Of a stretch of 64,000 nt of DNA, positions 10,044-19,447 are shown piece after piece. Location of the stretch: positions 124,001 to 188,000 of the forward strand of contig JAKFVT010000033.1 of NCBI GenBank assembly GCA_021732005.1, in the 5' to 3' direction. The notes beneath the pieces are model-generated. The model did not search any database, was not told the DNA's origin, and worked only from the letters and a program-made list of their open reading frames with translations. The stretch is from Mycobacterium sp. (GTDB lineage: Bacteria > Actinomycetota > Actinomycetes > Mycobacteriales > Mycobacteriaceae). Each line of letters starts with the position of its first letter. The stretch's first letter is position 1. The position numbers and the translations under genes were made by a program.

Positions 10044-11294
10044 ATGACCCCACGGATCATGGACAAGGCGGCCCGGGTTCTGGCCAGTCCGCTGGGCTAC
10101 ACCGATGAGGAGCGGATGCACGAGTCGCTCGCTCACCTGCGTGCGCATGCCCCCGTGTCGTGGGTCGAGGCCGAGGGATACCGCCCGTTCTGGGCGATCA
10201 CCAAGCACGCCGACATCATGGACATCGAGCGTCAGAATGATCTGTTCACCAACGATCCGCGGCCACTGCTGGCGATCGCCGAAGCCGACGACGTATTGCG
10301 CGCGCAAATGGAAGCCGGGATCGGCCTGCGCACGCTGATTCACATGGACGACCCGCTGCACCGCGACATGCGCAAGATCGGTGCCGACTGGTTCCGCCCG
10401 AAAGCCATGCGCGCGTTGAAGACTCGCTGTGACGAACTGGCCAAGATTTATGTCGACAAGATGCTCGAGCAGGGGCCCGAGCTCGACTTCATGCAGGAGA
10501 TCGCGGTCAACTACCCGCTCTACATCATCCTGTCGCTGCTCGGCCTTCCGGAGTCGGACTTCCCGCGGATGCTCAAGCTCACCCAGGAGATGTTCGGCGG
10601 CGACGACGAGGAGTTCCAGCGCGGCGGCAATACCGACGACATGCTCGCGGTGCTGCTGGACTTCTTCAACTACTTCAACGCGCTGACCGCCTCGCGCCGC
10701 GAGCACCCCACCGAGGACCTCAGCTCGGCGATCGCGAACGCCACGATCAACGGAGAACCGTTGTCCGACATGGACACCGCCTCCTACTACGTCATCGTTG
10801 CCAGCGCAGGCCACGACACCACCAGCGCCGGAATCGCCGGCGGGCTACTGGAACTCATCCGCAACCAGGGCGAGCTCAAGCGTCTGCAGAATGATCCGGG
10901 CCTGATGGGCACTGCGGTCGAGGAGATGATCCGCTGCATCGTGCCGGTCAAGGAATTCATGCGCACCGCCCAGGCCGACACCGAGGTCCGCGGCGTCCCC
11001 ATCGCCAAGGGCGAAGCCGTCCTGCTGTCCTACGTCTCGGCCAACCGCGACGAAGAGGTCTTCGCCGACCCGATGCGCTTCGACGTCGGCCGCGACCCCA
11101 ACAAGCACCTGTCCTTCGGCTACGGCGTGCACTTCTGCCTGGGCGCCGCCCTGGCCCGCATGGAGATGAACAGCTTCTTCACCGAACTCGTCCCGCGCAT
11201 CAAATCGATCGAACTCGCTGGCGAACCCGAACTCATGGCCACCACCTTCGTCGGCGGCCTCAAACGCCTGCCGATTCGCTACTCGCTGAAGTGA
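10044..11294 (+). CDS. Cytochrome P450 monooxygenase
   Basis: A 416-aa soluble bacterial P450. Motifs: I-helix oxygen-binding AGHDTTS, K-helix ExxR in EEMIRC, and the heme loop FGYGVHFCLGA with the cysteine ligand. It needs ferredoxin and a reductase; the flavoprotein at 21270 could be one source but is not linked. The ATG at 10044 has GAGCGAGGAGA upstream. The last 35 bp overlap the convergent TetR gene. Subfamily and substrate (steroid, lipid or xenobiotic) cannot be assigned from the sequence alone. Confidence 0.92.
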   Translation: MTPRIMDKAARVLASPLGYTDEERMHESLAHLRAHAPVSWVEAEGYRPFWAITKHADIMDIERQNDLFTNDPRPLLAIAEADDVLRAQMEAGIGLRTLIHMDDPLHRDMRKIGADWFRPKAMRALKTRCDELAKIYVDKMLEQGPELDFMQEIAVNYPLYIILSLLGLPESDFPRMLKLTQEMFGGDDEEFQRGGNTDDMLAVLLDFFNYFNALTASRREHPTEDLSSAIANATINGEPLSDMDTASYYVIVASAGHDTTSAGIAGGLLELIRNQGELKRLQNDPGLMGTAVEEMIRCIVPVKEFMRTAQADTEVRGVPIAKGEAVLLSYVSANRDEEVFADPMRFDVGRDPNKHLSFGYGVHFCLGAALARMEMNSFFTELVPRIKSIELAGEPELMATTFVGGLKRLPIRYSLK

Positions 11295-11910
11295 TTTCAC
11301 CGATGCGGTGGACGGCCAGAAAGCCGTCCACCGCGGCGCGGGCGCACTCTCGGTAGTCGAAGTCGGCGAGCGTACTGATCCGACCGGCAACCAGCGGGCC
11401 GATCAACAGCATGATGGCCTGCGCGCGGTCGACCTCGCCGAGTTCACGCCGGGCGTCGGGGCTGTCGAAGATCGCGTCGAACGGTGCACCGTACTGCTGG
11501 GCGACCCGCTCCCGCAGGGTGCGCACCTCCGGGCTGTCCGCGTCCTCGGTCTTGCCGGGCAGGTGCTCCATGTCCGGGCCCAGCGCCAGCCAATAGGTCG
11601 CCGACAGCAAGGCCGGGGTCTCCGAGATGAGGTCGGCCTGCGCCTGCAACAGTGCCAGCAGGCGCTCCCGCAACGTCCCGGTCTCCGGCGGCATCGGGGC
11701 GGGCGGGATCAGACTGTGGAACGCCGCGGCCAGGAGGTCGTTCCCGCTGGGAAAGTGCCGGTACAGGGTTGCCCTGGCAACGTTGGCGCCGCGCGTGACT
11801 GCGTCGACGGTGACCGCGCTGGGGCCACCCGTGCGCAGCAATGCCGTTGCGGCGTCCAGTAACCGCGCGCGTGAACGCGCAGGTCTGGGGTCGCTGCGTC
11901 GGCTTGCCAT
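11260..11910 (-). CDS. TetR-family transcriptional regulator
   Basis: A 216-aa TetR. The HTH region is LLDAATALLRTGGPSAVTVDAVTRGANVARATLYRHFPSGNDLL. It is divergent from a truncated MFS exporter gene at 12003 and convergent with the P450, which it overlaps by 35 bp. TetR genes divergent from DHA2-type exporters usually repress that exporter; here the exporter is only a stump, so the regulator may be an orphan or may control itself or the P450. An odd dyad (GACTAATAGTC) lies in its upstream region. Confidence 0.87.
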   Translation of the reverse strand: MASRRSDPRPARSRARLLDAATALLRTGGPSAVTVDAVTRGANVARATLYRHFPSGNDLLAAAFHSLIPPAPMPPETGTLRERLLALLQAQADLISETPALLSATYWLALGPDMEHLPGKTEDADSPEVRTLRERVAQQYGAPFDAIFDSPDARRELGEVDRAQAIMLLIGPLVAGRISTLADFDYRECARAAVDGFLAVHRIGEITSASSESAGV

Positions 11911-11957
11911 CAGTGGAATCCTCCCCGGTGCCGGTCAGCACGTCTGAATATTTTTGA

Positions 11958-11968
11958 GACTAATAGTC
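11958..11968. promoter_or_regulatory. Candidate TetR operator
   Basis: The dyad GACTA-A-TAGTC lies 48 bp upstream of the TetR start, between it and the truncated exporter gene, in an AT-rich patch that contrasts with the surroundings. Position and symmetry suggest an autoregulatory site; not proven. Confidence 0.35.
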
Positions 11969-12002
11969 CCATAGTTGAACCTGCGACCGAAGGAAGGCTC
12001 GC

Positions 12003-12140
12003 GTGGACACCTTGATCCGGCCCGACCAGGGTACCGATACCCGACTCCGGGACGTCTCGACTCTGCGGCGAACGTGGACGCTGACGGTCGTCTGCCTGAG
12101 CGTCGCGCTGGTGATCTCCTCGATGATGCCCGTCCGAAGG
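12003..12140 (+). pseudogene. 5' stump of a DHA2-type MFS exporter gene
   Basis: The GTG-started frame reads MDTLIRPDQG..., then RRTWTLTVVCLSVALVISSM, which is the typical cytoplasmic tail and first half-helix of EmrB/QacA-like exporters of the major facilitator superfamily. After about 41 residues the frame loses all similarity and stops at 12230 inside the mftG gene on the other strand. The break falls directly at the mftG stop (12141). With the divergent TetR it forms the left part of a regulator-exporter pair whose transporter has been deleted. Confidence 0.55.
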
Positions 12141-13583
12141 TTAACCAGCCGAGACGAAGTCGGCGGCGCGGTGCCCGATCATCGCGATCGTCGCGTGGGG
12201 GCCGCGGCTGGTGATGCGGGGCAGGATTGAGCCGTCCACCACCCAGAGATTGTCGATCCCCCGCACCCGGCACCGCGGATCGACGACGGCATGCTCGTCG
12301 GTGTCGAGACCCATCGGGGCCGTGCCGCAGAGATGCTGGGACGTCGACCACATCGGTTCACCGAGTTGTGTTGTGGTTCCCAGTATTTCGGCGGCGTAGT
12401 CGCAGCCGCGCCCTAACGCGGCGATATCCTCGCCCGCGCTGTCGTAATGGTGCTCGATCAGCGGGTTGACCATGGGGTCGGCGGACTGCAGCGAGACGCG
12501 GCCGCTGGCCCGGGGACTCATCAGCGCGACCCCGAGATGGGGCCAATCCGGGCGGCCGGCGGTCCCGTCGCCGACCATCGCGATGAAACCACCTGTGTAC
12601 GGCCGAATCTCGAGCCCATCGATGACCAGCACCACCTCGAGCACCGGCCGCTGCGGCACAACGGTCCAGGTTGTCGGCAGCACCCACTCCGGGTGGTCCC
12701 ACGTTCGCTGCCCCACCGGCAGGTCGGCCGACACCGCAATGCCGAGGTCCCGCAGCGCCGGGGCGGGTCCGATGCCCGAGAGCATGAGGAGTTGCGCCGA
12801 GGAGATGGCACCCGCCGAGAGCACGACGCGGTCGGCTTCCAACACACCCGGCCCCTTCGGCCCGACGGTCTCGACCCCGACCGCGCGACCGCCGGACAGC
12901 CGGACGCGCAGGACTCGGGTGCGGGGCAGCACGGTCAGATTGGGGCGGGCGGCGGCCGGTTCCAAGAAGGCCGCGCCGGGGCCGCTTCGCACACCGTCGA
13001 CAATGTTCAGCGGCACCGCCCCGATGCCGGGTGGCGCATTGTCCCCGGTGGGCTCGGCGTTGAGATCGGGTAGCCAGCGCAGTCCGGCGGCTTGGGCGGC
13101 GTCGACGAAAGCTGCTGTGCTGCCCACGAGTTCGTTGGTACGCCGGATGGCGATGGGACCACCGTCGGCGCGGTCGGGGAAGTCCAGGTCGGTCTGGATC
13201 GCGCGGTAATGCGGTCTGACCTCGCTCCATGACCAGCCCGGCAGGCCAGGCCCGTCGAAGTCGACGGGCAACGCCCGGCAGAAGTAGCCGCCGTTGACCG
13301 CACCGGAGCCGCCCACCGTCACACCGCGGACGATGTCGGCGTCCCGGGGCGGATCGTCGGTCAGGCGGGTGCGGTAGTGCTGGGCAAGCGGGCTCGCGCC
13401 GCCGATCGGCAGTTGCAGTCCGTTGCGGGTGAGGTCCCGGACACCCGGGTCGTCGGGGCCGAGGCCGGTTTCGACGACGGTGACCCGGCACGACGGGTCC
13501 GCCGAGAGGCGCTCGGCCAGCACGGATCCGGCACTGCCGGCACCGACGATCAGGACGTCGCTGCGGGTGATGTGGTCGGCCAC
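12141..13583 (-). CDS. mftG: Mycofactocin system GMC oxidoreductase MftG
   Basis: A 480-aa flavoprotein of the glucose-methanol-choline family. The N-terminus has the FAD-binding DVLIVGAGSAGSVLAERL, then GSGAVNGGYFCRALP; the C-terminus carries the GMC_C segment with HLCGTAPMG and the catalytic-type His region ITSRGPHATIAM. In mycobacteria MftG links reduced mycofactocin to the respiratory chain. It is the last gene of the mftA-G run, separated by 4 bp from mftF. Its stop abuts the exporter stump. Confidence 0.93.
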   Translation of the reverse strand: MADHITRSDVLIVGAGSAGSVLAERLSADPSCRVTVVETGLGPDDPGVRDLTRNGLQLPIGGASPLAQHYRTRLTDDPPRDADIVRGVTVGGSGAVNGGYFCRALPVDFDGPGLPGWSWSEVRPHYRAIQTDLDFPDRADGGPIAIRRTNELVGSTAAFVDAAQAAGLRWLPDLNAEPTGDNAPPGIGAVPLNIVDGVRSGPGAAFLEPAAARPNLTVLPRTRVLRVRLSGGRAVGVETVGPKGPGVLEADRVVLSAGAISSAQLLMLSGIGPAPALRDLGIAVSADLPVGQRTWDHPEWVLPTTWTVVPQRPVLEVVLVIDGLEIRPYTGGFIAMVGDGTAGRPDWPHLGVALMSPRASGRVSLQSADPMVNPLIEHHYDSAGEDIAALGRGCDYAAEILGTTTQLGEPMWSTSQHLCGTAPMGLDTDEHAVVDPRCRVRGIDNLWVVDGSILPRITSRGPHATIAMIGHRAADFVSAG

Positions 13584-13587
13584 CGAG

Positions 13588-15000
13588 TCAGGTTTTGATC
13601 TGCGGCTTCAGCGGCCGCAACGTGCGCTCGCGGATGACGCCCGTCCACAGCCCGGCGCCGTAGGCCAGGTCGTCGAGGCGCTTGAGCAACAGGTAGGCAA
13701 ACAGGCCGATCGGTTTGCCCTCGACATCGGTGCTGCGGTTGCGGGTGATCCAGTCCTGCACCCCGTCGAGCACCGCGGCCACCAGGATCGCCTGCCGGCA
13801 CCGGCGGGAGAGCAGGGCCGCCACCAACGCCAGCGGCCAGTAATGCCGACAGACCGCCGCCGACAGCTGAAGGGCGGCGGCGCCGATACCGCGCAGAGCC
13901 AGGACAATCACCTCGGATATGCCTGCGTCGGTGTTCTGCATGGCTTTGGCCGTGCGACGGGTGGTCACCCCGGCGAACACCAAAGAGGCCATATATCCGC
14001 TCACCGAGCCCATGGCCATCAGCAACCACACCAGCAGGCTCCACGCCGAAATCACCACCGGGGCCATCTTGTCCGGGTGCCGGATCGACAACGGAGCTGC
14101 GGAGCTGCCATAGAACGCCTTGCGACCCAGCCACTCTCGCATCTGAGTGCGGTGCTCGTGGGCGACCAGCGCGATCGGCTCGTAACGCAGCCGGGAGCCC
14201 GACTCGATCAACCGCCAGCACAGGTCGACATCTTCACCCGAGGGCAGGGTCTCGTCGAAACCCCCGACCTCGAGCAGCGCCGGACGCCGGCAGATGATCG
14301 CCGCACTGGGCACGTAGGACACCCGGCCGTAGGGCATCACCGGAGCCTCGCGCTCACCGAGGTCGAGCGACGAGCGCACCGCCTCGTAGCGGGCGACCAG
14401 CTGATCGCTGTGTCCGAGCCCGACGATGCGCGGGGCCACCAGCGCCACCGCGGGATCGCAGAAGTGACCCAGCAGCGCCTCGAGCCAGCCGCGCCGCGGC
14501 ACGACATCGGAGTCCAGGAAAGCAACGAAATCTGTTGTGCAAGAGGCAAGCCCGGTGTTACGAGCAGCCGCCGGACCTTTGGTGCGCGCGTGGCGTACCA
14601 CCTCGACGTCACAGCGGGCGCCGGCGAAATCGTCGGGCTGGACCGGCATCTCAGATCCGTCGTCGACGACCACCACCCGCATACCGCGCAGGGACATGAT
14701 CAGCCGATAGAGTCCAAAGGGGTTGTTGCGCACCGGAATAACCACGGTGACGTCACGATGCGACGGACCGCCCGCGGGGCGGGGATGAGCGACGGTGGCG
14801 TCGAGCAGCGTGCGGGCCAACTGGGCGCTCACCGCGTCGCGCACCTCGAGGCGGCCGCCGTCCAGCAAGGTCTGGGCCGCCGGCGCCAGGCGCAGCAGCC
14901 GGGTCGGTGAACCCCCGAGCAGGGCCGCGCCCTCGGCGAGTGTGCGCACCCGACGATCGACCTGTACCGCGAAGCCGTCGGGCAACCGCGGCTGGGTCAT
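13588..15000 (-). CDS. mftF: Mycofactocin glycosyltransferase MftF
   Basis: A 470-aa family-2 glycosyltransferase that adds glucose chains to mycofactocin. The GT-A core shows [21 protein letters not shown] and the DxD-type [17 protein letters not shown]; the C-terminal part has several hydrophobic segments (about residues 355-440) that would place it at the membrane. I chose ATG 15000 ([20 protein letters not shown]), the conserved MftF start overlapping the mftE stop (ATGA); a longer frame adds 17 unlikely residues. Confidence 0.93.
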   Translation of the reverse strand: MTQPRLPDGFAVQVDRRVRTLAEGAALLGGSPTRLLRLAPAAQTLLDGGRLEVRDAVSAQLARTLLDATVAHPRPAGGPSHRDVTVVIPVRNNPFGLYRLIMSLRGMRVVVVDDGSEMPVQPDDFAGARCDVEVVRHARTKGPAAARNTGLASCTTDFVAFLDSDVVPRRGWLEALLGHFCDPAVALVAPRIVGLGHSDQLVARYEAVRSSLDLGEREAPVMPYGRVSYVPSAAIICRRPALLEVGGFDETLPSGEDVDLCWRLIESGSRLRYEPIALVAHEHRTQMREWLGRKAFYGSSAAPLSIRHPDKMAPVVISAWSLLVWLLMAMGSVSGYMASLVFAGVTTRRTAKAMQNTDAGISEVIVLALRGIGAAALQLSAAVCRHYWPLALVAALLSRRCRQAILVAAVLDGVQDWITRNRSTDVEGKPIGLFAYLLLKRLDDLAYGAGLWTGVIRERTLRPLKPQIKT

Positions 15001-15740
15001 ATCAGCAGCCCGTCGTCGGCCGGGCGCCACCGGCCGACACGTCGCGAACAATCGACGACCATCTGCGCGAAGATGCGCTCACCCTCGACCTGAGTCGCCG
15101 TCGTCGGGTCGCCCAGCACGCCCACCTCACTCACCGCGGCCACCCCCCCGAGACGCATCTGCGGCAAAAGGGTAGCCAGTGGGGCCCTGTTCCCGCTACA
15201 CCAGGCATCGGTGTGGACATCCGCCGGCGAAATATGTAGCAATACAGACGTTTCCGTATGGCCGGCGTGGGCGTCCCCGCCCTCGGCGATGCACGGGCAC
15301 CAGGCGGCGTCGCGGCCTTCGGTGCGCAGCAGGTGCACCGCCGAGCGCATGGCTTCCAGGTTGCCACCGTGACCGTTGACGAAGACCACCCGTCGCGCCC
15401 AGCCACACGCCGAACGGCCGTATTCGACCAGCACGGTCGTCAGCGCCGCGGTGCCGATCGACACCGTCCCGGCAAAGCCCTCATGCTCGCCGGACGCGCC
15501 GTAGGCGATCGCGGGCGCGAGCAGATACTGATCATGACCGGAACCGTTGAGGTCATCGGTGGCGGCCCGGGCCACCGCGGTGGCGATCCGGGTGTCGGTT
15601 TCCAGCGGCAGGTGCGGGCCGTGCTGCTCGGTCGAACCGACCGGGATCAAGATCGTGGGCGAGGTATCGCGAAGCTGACTCGATGTCGAGTTGCCGAGCT
15701 CACTCCGGAAAGCCACGCGCCGATGGTAGGCCGAATTCAC
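14997..15740 (-). CDS. mftE: Mycofactocin precursor peptide peptidase MftE
   Basis: A 247-aa creatininase-family metallopeptidase that cuts the modified MftA peptide and frees the C-terminal Val-Tyr-derived core. Metal ligands appear in [17 protein letters not shown] and in VNGHGGN. I chose GTG at 15740 (MNSAYHRRV...), the family's usual start and length; no strong Shine-Dalgarno precedes it, and an in-frame extension to 15836 would add 32 residues without family similarity. A 126-bp gap separates it from mftD, larger than elsewhere in the cluster. Confidence 0.9.
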   Translation of the reverse strand: MNSAYHRRVAFRSELGNSTSSQLRDTSPTILIPVGSTEQHGPHLPLETDTRIATAVARAATDDLNGSGHDQYLLAPAIAYGASGEHEGFAGTVSIGTAALTTVLVEYGRSACGWARRVVFVNGHGGNLEAMRSAVHLLRTEGRDAAWCPCIAEGGDAHAGHTETSVLLHISPADVHTDAWCSGNRAPLATLLPQMRLGGVAAVSEVGVLGDPTTATQVEGERIFAQMVVDCSRRVGRWRPADDGLLI

Positions 15741-15866
15741 CTGCTGTGCGCCAATTGTTCGAGGAGAAGACGGATTTCTTTCGCAATCGGGACGGCGGTG
15801 CCCACCAGGAGCGTTCACCGTCGTCCCGTCAGTCACGCCAGCACCAGAGGCTAGGCTATGGCCGTA

Positions 15867-17060
15867 TCAGCGCGTCCCGCCGCCGGGCACTCCGAGCGCC
15901 CGGACGAAGCCGTCCGGTACCAAGATGTCCTCGGCCGTCAGGTCGTGAACCGACGCCTTACCCAGCCCCCGCAGGGCCGAGTCGATGCCACCGGTCAGGA
16001 TGTCGAGGACGTTCTCCACACCCGCCTGACCGTTGGCGGCCAGACCCCACAGGTAGGCACGGCCGATCATGACGGCGCGGGCGCCTAGCGCCAGGGCCTT
16101 GACGACGTCGCTGCCCCGGCGAACACCGCCGTCCAGCAGCACCTCGACCTGGTCGCCGACCGCCTCCGCGATGGCAGGCAGCGCCCGGATCGACGCCGGG
16201 GTGCCGTCCAGGTTGTTGCCACCGTGGTTGGACACCGAGATCGCCGAAACGCCAGCGTCCACAGCGCGTTTGGCGTCATCGATCCGCATGACACCCTTGA
16301 GCATGAACGGTCCGCCCCACAGCTCGCGCAGCCAGGCGATGTCATCCCAGGTCGGCGGGGGCGTGCCCATCCACTGGCCGTAGGCGTCGAAGAACGCCGG
16401 ACCGGCCTCGCCCCTGCCGGCCTGGTTCGGCACCGACAGGGCCGGCGGGCGCATGGTCTTGGCCCACTGGTAGAACCAGCTCGGCTTGGTCAGAACCTCG
16501 GGACTCATCTTGATCATGGTCTTGAGGTCCATTTTTTCCGGGATCTTGGGGCTGCCCCAGTCCCGCCCGTGGCTGAAGCTCCAGTCGGTGGTCACGATGA
16601 GTCCGACGGCGCCGGCGGCGCGAGCCCGCTCGGCACGGGCGGCGATGGCGTCCCGGTCGCCCAGCCAGTAGATCTGAAAGAACGTCTTCGGGTTGGCCGC
16701 GACGACCTCTTCGATGGGCTTGCTGGCAAACGACGACAGCCCCATCGCGGTGCCGCGGGCCGCGGCGGCGCGGGCGACGGCCACCTCGCCGTCAGGGTGC
16801 ACGGCCTGCACCCCGGTAGGTGAGATCAGCACGGGCACCGAAACCTCTTGGCCCATCACCGTGGTTGCCATGTCTCGCTTTTCGAGGGCGCCGATGACGT
16901 GCGGGGCGAAGCCGAGCTCGTTGAAGGCTTCGTTGTTGCCGTTGACCGTGAGGCCCTTCTCACTGCCACCGATGAGTGCGCCGTACGCAGACTTGGGGAG
17001 GCGCTTCTTGGCGCGCTGCTGCGCGATGGCGACGGTTTCGAACCAGGTGTCGCGTGCCAT
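15867..17060 (-). CDS. mftD: Pre-mycofactocin synthase MftD
   Basis: A 397-aa FMN-dependent TIM-barrel protein of the alpha-hydroxy-acid oxidase family. It deaminates and oxidises the cleaved dipeptide-derived intermediate to form the redox-active alpha-keto amide. Visible parts: VPVLISPTGVQAVHPDGEVAVARAA, VSNHGGNNLDGTPAS (active-site His and FMN contacts), and LDGGVRRGSDVVKALALGARAVMIGR (phosphate-binding barrel end). It follows mftC with a 2-bp gap, so the two are translated together. Confidence 0.95.
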   Translation of the reverse strand: MARDTWFETVAIAQQRAKKRLPKSAYGALIGGSEKGLTVNGNNEAFNELGFAPHVIGALEKRDMATTVMGQEVSVPVLISPTGVQAVHPDGEVAVARAAAARGTAMGLSSFASKPIEEVVAANPKTFFQIYWLGDRDAIAARAERARAAGAVGLIVTTDWSFSHGRDWGSPKIPEKMDLKTMIKMSPEVLTKPSWFYQWAKTMRPPALSVPNQAGRGEAGPAFFDAYGQWMGTPPPTWDDIAWLRELWGGPFMLKGVMRIDDAKRAVDAGVSAISVSNHGGNNLDGTPASIRALPAIAEAVGDQVEVLLDGGVRRGSDVVKALALGARAVMIGRAYLWGLAANGQAGVENVLDILTGGIDSALRGLGKASVHDLTAEDILVPDGFVRALGVPGGGTR

Positions 17061-17062
17061 GA

Positions 17063-18232
17063 CTAGATCGGACTTTCGTTGCAGGGCTTGGCCGGCGGCC
17101 GGGTGGACAGAGTCAGCAGGATCGGTTTGCCGCGGGAGTGATCGGCGCTGGGGCGGGGTTTGTCCCGCTCGGTCGCCAGGGCGGGCACCCCGTAGCCTTC
17201 AACGCACTCCGGGTCGGGACCGTCCAGCGGCAGGCCGGTGAAGAACTTCGCAGCCATGCAGCCACCCCGGCACGCGTCGTAGTGCCCGCAGCTGCCGCAG
17301 GCACCGGCCGACTGCGGCTCGCGCAGTTCACGGAACAGCGGGGCGTTCTTCCATACGTTGTCGAAACCGTTGTCCCGGACGATGTTTCCGGCCAGGAAGC
17401 GGTCGTGGATGGCGAACGGGCAGGCGTAGACGTCACCGACCGGGTCGATCAGGCAGACCACCCGGCCCGCGCCGCACATGTTCAGGCCGGACAGCGCACC
17501 GGGCGCGCCCAGACCGGACAGGTGGAAGAACGAGTCACCGGTCAGCACCCCCTCCCCCCTGGCGACCAGCCAGTTGTAGAGCGTCACCTGCTGCTCGGGG
17601 GTCGGGTGCAGTTCGTCCCACACGTCGGCGCCACGCCCGGAAGGGCGCAGCCGCGTGATGCGCAGGGTGGCGCCGTAGCGGTCGGCGAGAGCTTTGAATT
17701 CATCGAGCTGGTCGACGTTGTGGCGGGTGACCACCACGGAGATCTTGGCGTCGGCGAAGCCGGCGGCGGCCAGATTCTCCAGCGCCCGGGTGGCCATCTC
17801 GAACGAGCCGGGTCCGCGCACGGCGTCGTTGACTTCCGCGGTGGCGCCGTCGAGGGAGATCTGCACGTCGACGTAGTCGCTCGCGGCAAGTTTCGCGGCC
17901 ACCTCGGGGGTGATACGGACGCCGTTGGTGGAGAACTTGACCCCGACGTGGTGTGCGGTGGCGTAGTCCACCAGCTCCCAGAAGTCCGGGCGCACAGTGG
18001 GTTCGCCGCCACCGATGTTGACGTAGAAGACCTGCATGCGCTCGAGTTCGTCGATGATGTCCATGCACTGGCGAGTGGACAGCTCACGCGGGTCGCGCTT
18101 GCCGGACGACGACAGGCAGTGCACGCACGCCAGGTTGCAGGCGTAGGTCAGCTCCCAGGTCAGGCAGATCGGGGCGTCGAGACCGCGCTCGAACTGCTCG
18201 ATCAGCCGGGGTACCGGTGCTACCGAAGTCAT
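17063..18232 (-). CDS. mftC: Mycofactocin radical SAM maturase MftC
   Basis: A 389-aa radical SAM/SPASM enzyme. The SAM-cluster cysteines are Cys32, Cys36 and Cys39 in CNLACVHC. The C-terminal SPASM region holds further cluster cysteines (NMCGAGRVVC..., ACPF, GACGSCGHYDACRGGC). The enzyme decarboxylates the C-terminal Tyr of MftA and then joins it to the neighbouring Val. The start overlaps the mftB stop by 4 bp. Confidence 0.96.
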   Translation of the reverse strand: MTSVAPVPRLIEQFERGLDAPICLTWELTYACNLACVHCLSSSGKRDPRELSTRQCMDIIDELERMQVFYVNIGGGEPTVRPDFWELVDYATAHHVGVKFSTNGVRITPEVAAKLAASDYVDVQISLDGATAEVNDAVRGPGSFEMATRALENLAAAGFADAKISVVVTRHNVDQLDEFKALADRYGATLRITRLRPSGRGADVWDELHPTPEQQVTLYNWLVARGEGVLTGDSFFHLSGLGAPGALSGLNMCGAGRVVCLIDPVGDVYACPFAIHDRFLAGNIVRDNGFDNVWKNAPLFRELREPQSAGACGSCGHYDACRGGCMAAKFFTGLPLDGPDPECVEGYGVPALATERDKPRPSADHSRGKPILLTLSTRPPAKPCNESPI

Positions 18233-18543
18233 TGGGAATCCTTGCAGGTCAACATGTTCGAGGTCACCAGCACGCTCAACGCATGCAGGTAGGGCGCCTC
18301 GTCGGACTCGTCCACGCCCGCGGCCCGCAGAGCGGAGCGCACGTCGGGGTGCTGGGGCAGCGAATTCACGACGGCCAGGATGGTGCGGTTCTTCAGGAAC
18401 GACAGCTTCCGGGTGCCGAAGTGGTACAGCAATGCGCCGAAGGGTTCCGGTCGCACGGCCACCTGCGGATGCAAGCGCCAGCTGAGTGCCGGGTCGAAGG
18501 CCGACCCGGCCACAGCCGGATCGCCCACAGCGTGGGCGGGCAC
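18229..18543 (-). CDS. mftB: Mycofactocin peptide chaperone MftB
   Basis: A 104-aa RiPP recognition element protein that binds the MftA leader and presents it to MftC. I chose GTG at 18543 (MPAHAVGDPAVAG...): it lies 2 bp after the mftA stop and gives the usual MftB length; the open frame continuing upstream runs through mftA in another frame. The conserved centre is RPEPFGALLYHFGTRKLSFLKN. Confidence 0.92.
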   Translation of the reverse strand: MPAHAVGDPAVAGSAFDPALSWRLHPQVAVRPEPFGALLYHFGTRKLSFLKNRTILAVVNSLPQHPDVRSALRAAGVDESDEAPYLHALSVLVTSNMLTCKDSQ

Positions 18544-18545
18544 GG

Positions 18546-18641
18546 TCAGTAGACCCCGCACATCCCGTCGATGGAGACCTCTTCGACCAGCGTCTCGGTC
18601 ACCAGTTCGGTTTCGGTCTCGGTTGCTTGGCTCGGCTCCAT
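18546..18641 (-). CDS. mftA: Mycofactocin precursor peptide MftA
   Basis: A 31-aa gene, easily missed. Reading from ATG 18641 gives a Glu/Thr-rich leader ([18 protein letters not shown]) and the invariant core ending IDGMCGVY directly before TGA. The C-terminal Val-Tyr becomes the cofactor. An AAAGGG ribosome-binding site lies 10 bp upstream. It is followed by mftB after 2 bp and shares an intergenic region of 92 bp with the divergent mftR. Confidence 0.95.
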   Translation of the reverse strand: MEPSQATETETELVTETLVEEVSIDGMCGVY

Positions 18642-18668
18642 GAAAAGCACCCTTTCGTCGGCCCAGGT

Positions 18669-18689
18669 TCTCGACAATTGTGATCGAGA
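18669..18689. promoter_or_regulatory. Inverted repeat between mftA and mftR, candidate MftR operator
   Basis: TCTCGA and TCGAGA are perfect 6-bp arms around 9 nt containing CAATTG. The site is about 28 bp upstream of mftA and 45 bp upstream of mftR, where a shared repressor site is expected. A second small dyad (GGCA-N5-TGCC) lies at 18702-18714. I do not have the published MftR site to compare. Confidence 0.45.
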
Positions 18690-18733
18690 TCGCAAGAATA
18701 TGGCATCGAGTGCCGAAAAGAAAGGGCGGGTCG

Positions 18734-19375
18734 ATGACGACTGGTTCTGGGGGTTCCGCTGGGGATTTTCCGGAGGGTCCCCCGAGCGCCCGCGTGGGTC
18801 GGCGTAGGTCCACCACCGGGGACCACATCACTGACGTCGCTCTCGACCTCTTCGCCAACTACGGGTTCAGCTCGGTCAGTGTCGACGACGTGGCTGCGGC
18901 ATCGGGTATCGCCCGGCGCACGCTGTTCCGGTACTACCCGTCGAAGAATGCGATCCCATGGGGCGACTTCGACGCCCACCTGCAGCACTTCCGCGATCTG
19001 TTCGACCGGGTCGCCGACACCGAAGCGATCAGCCCGGCGCTGCGGTCGGCATTGTTGGCATTCAACACTTTTGACCCCTCGGAGACCGAACGGCACCGGC
19101 AGCGGATGCGGGTGATCCTGGAGACTGCCGAACTGCAGGCGCATTCGATGACCATGTACGCCGGCTGGCGGGGCGTGGTCGCGGACTTCGTGGCCGCACG
19201 TACCGGCGGCAAGTCCGGCGACCTGGTTCCGCAGTCGGTAGCCTGGCTGATGCTCGGAGTCGCCCTGTCGGCCTACGAGTACTGGCTGGCCAACGAGGCG
19301 GTCTCCCTGCCGCAGGCGATCGGCGATGCCTTCGACGTCGTGGCGCACGGACTCGACGACCTGGACGGGCCCTGA
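18734..19375 (+). CDS. mftR: TetR-family repressor of the mycofactocin locus, MftR
   Basis: A 213-aa TetR. The HTH region reads [51 protein letters not shown], the characteristic MftR sequence with the FRYY-PSKN segment. I chose ATG 18734, preceded by GAAAGGGCGGG, rather than an upstream frame start at 18680. MftR is known to repress mft genes and to respond to long-chain acyl-CoAs. It is divergent from mftA. Confidence 0.9.
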   Translation: MTTGSGGSAGDFPEGPPSARVGRRRSTTGDHITDVALDLFANYGFSSVSVDDVAAASGIARRTLFRYYPSKNAIPWGDFDAHLQHFRDLFDRVADTEAISPALRSALLAFNTFDPSETERHRQRMRVILETAELQAHSMTMYAGWRGVVADFVAARTGGKSGDLVPQSVAWLMLGVALSAYEYWLANEAVSLPQAIGDAFDVVAHGLDDLDGP

Positions 19376-19380
19376 CCGCA

Positions 19381-19396
19381 GGGCCCAAAAAGGCCC
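19381..19396 (+). terminator. Possible hairpin after mftR
   Basis: GGGCC-CAAAAA-GGCCC forms a short stem 6 bp after the mftR stop, followed by GGGAAAAAGTTT. An alternative pairing uses a GGGCCC upstream (around 19369). A weak terminator or processing hairpin; the U-tract is poor. Confidence 0.35.
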
Positions 19397-19447
19397 GGGA
19401 AAAAGTTTCGCCGGACCCGTCGGAGTTCGGCCCCGCGCGACGACGAT

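Noticed and set aside
18544..18858. Extension of mftB upstream through mftA and into mftR
   Set aside because: mftA is read in a different frame in this stretch and ends in the invariant core, so the long frame is accidental.
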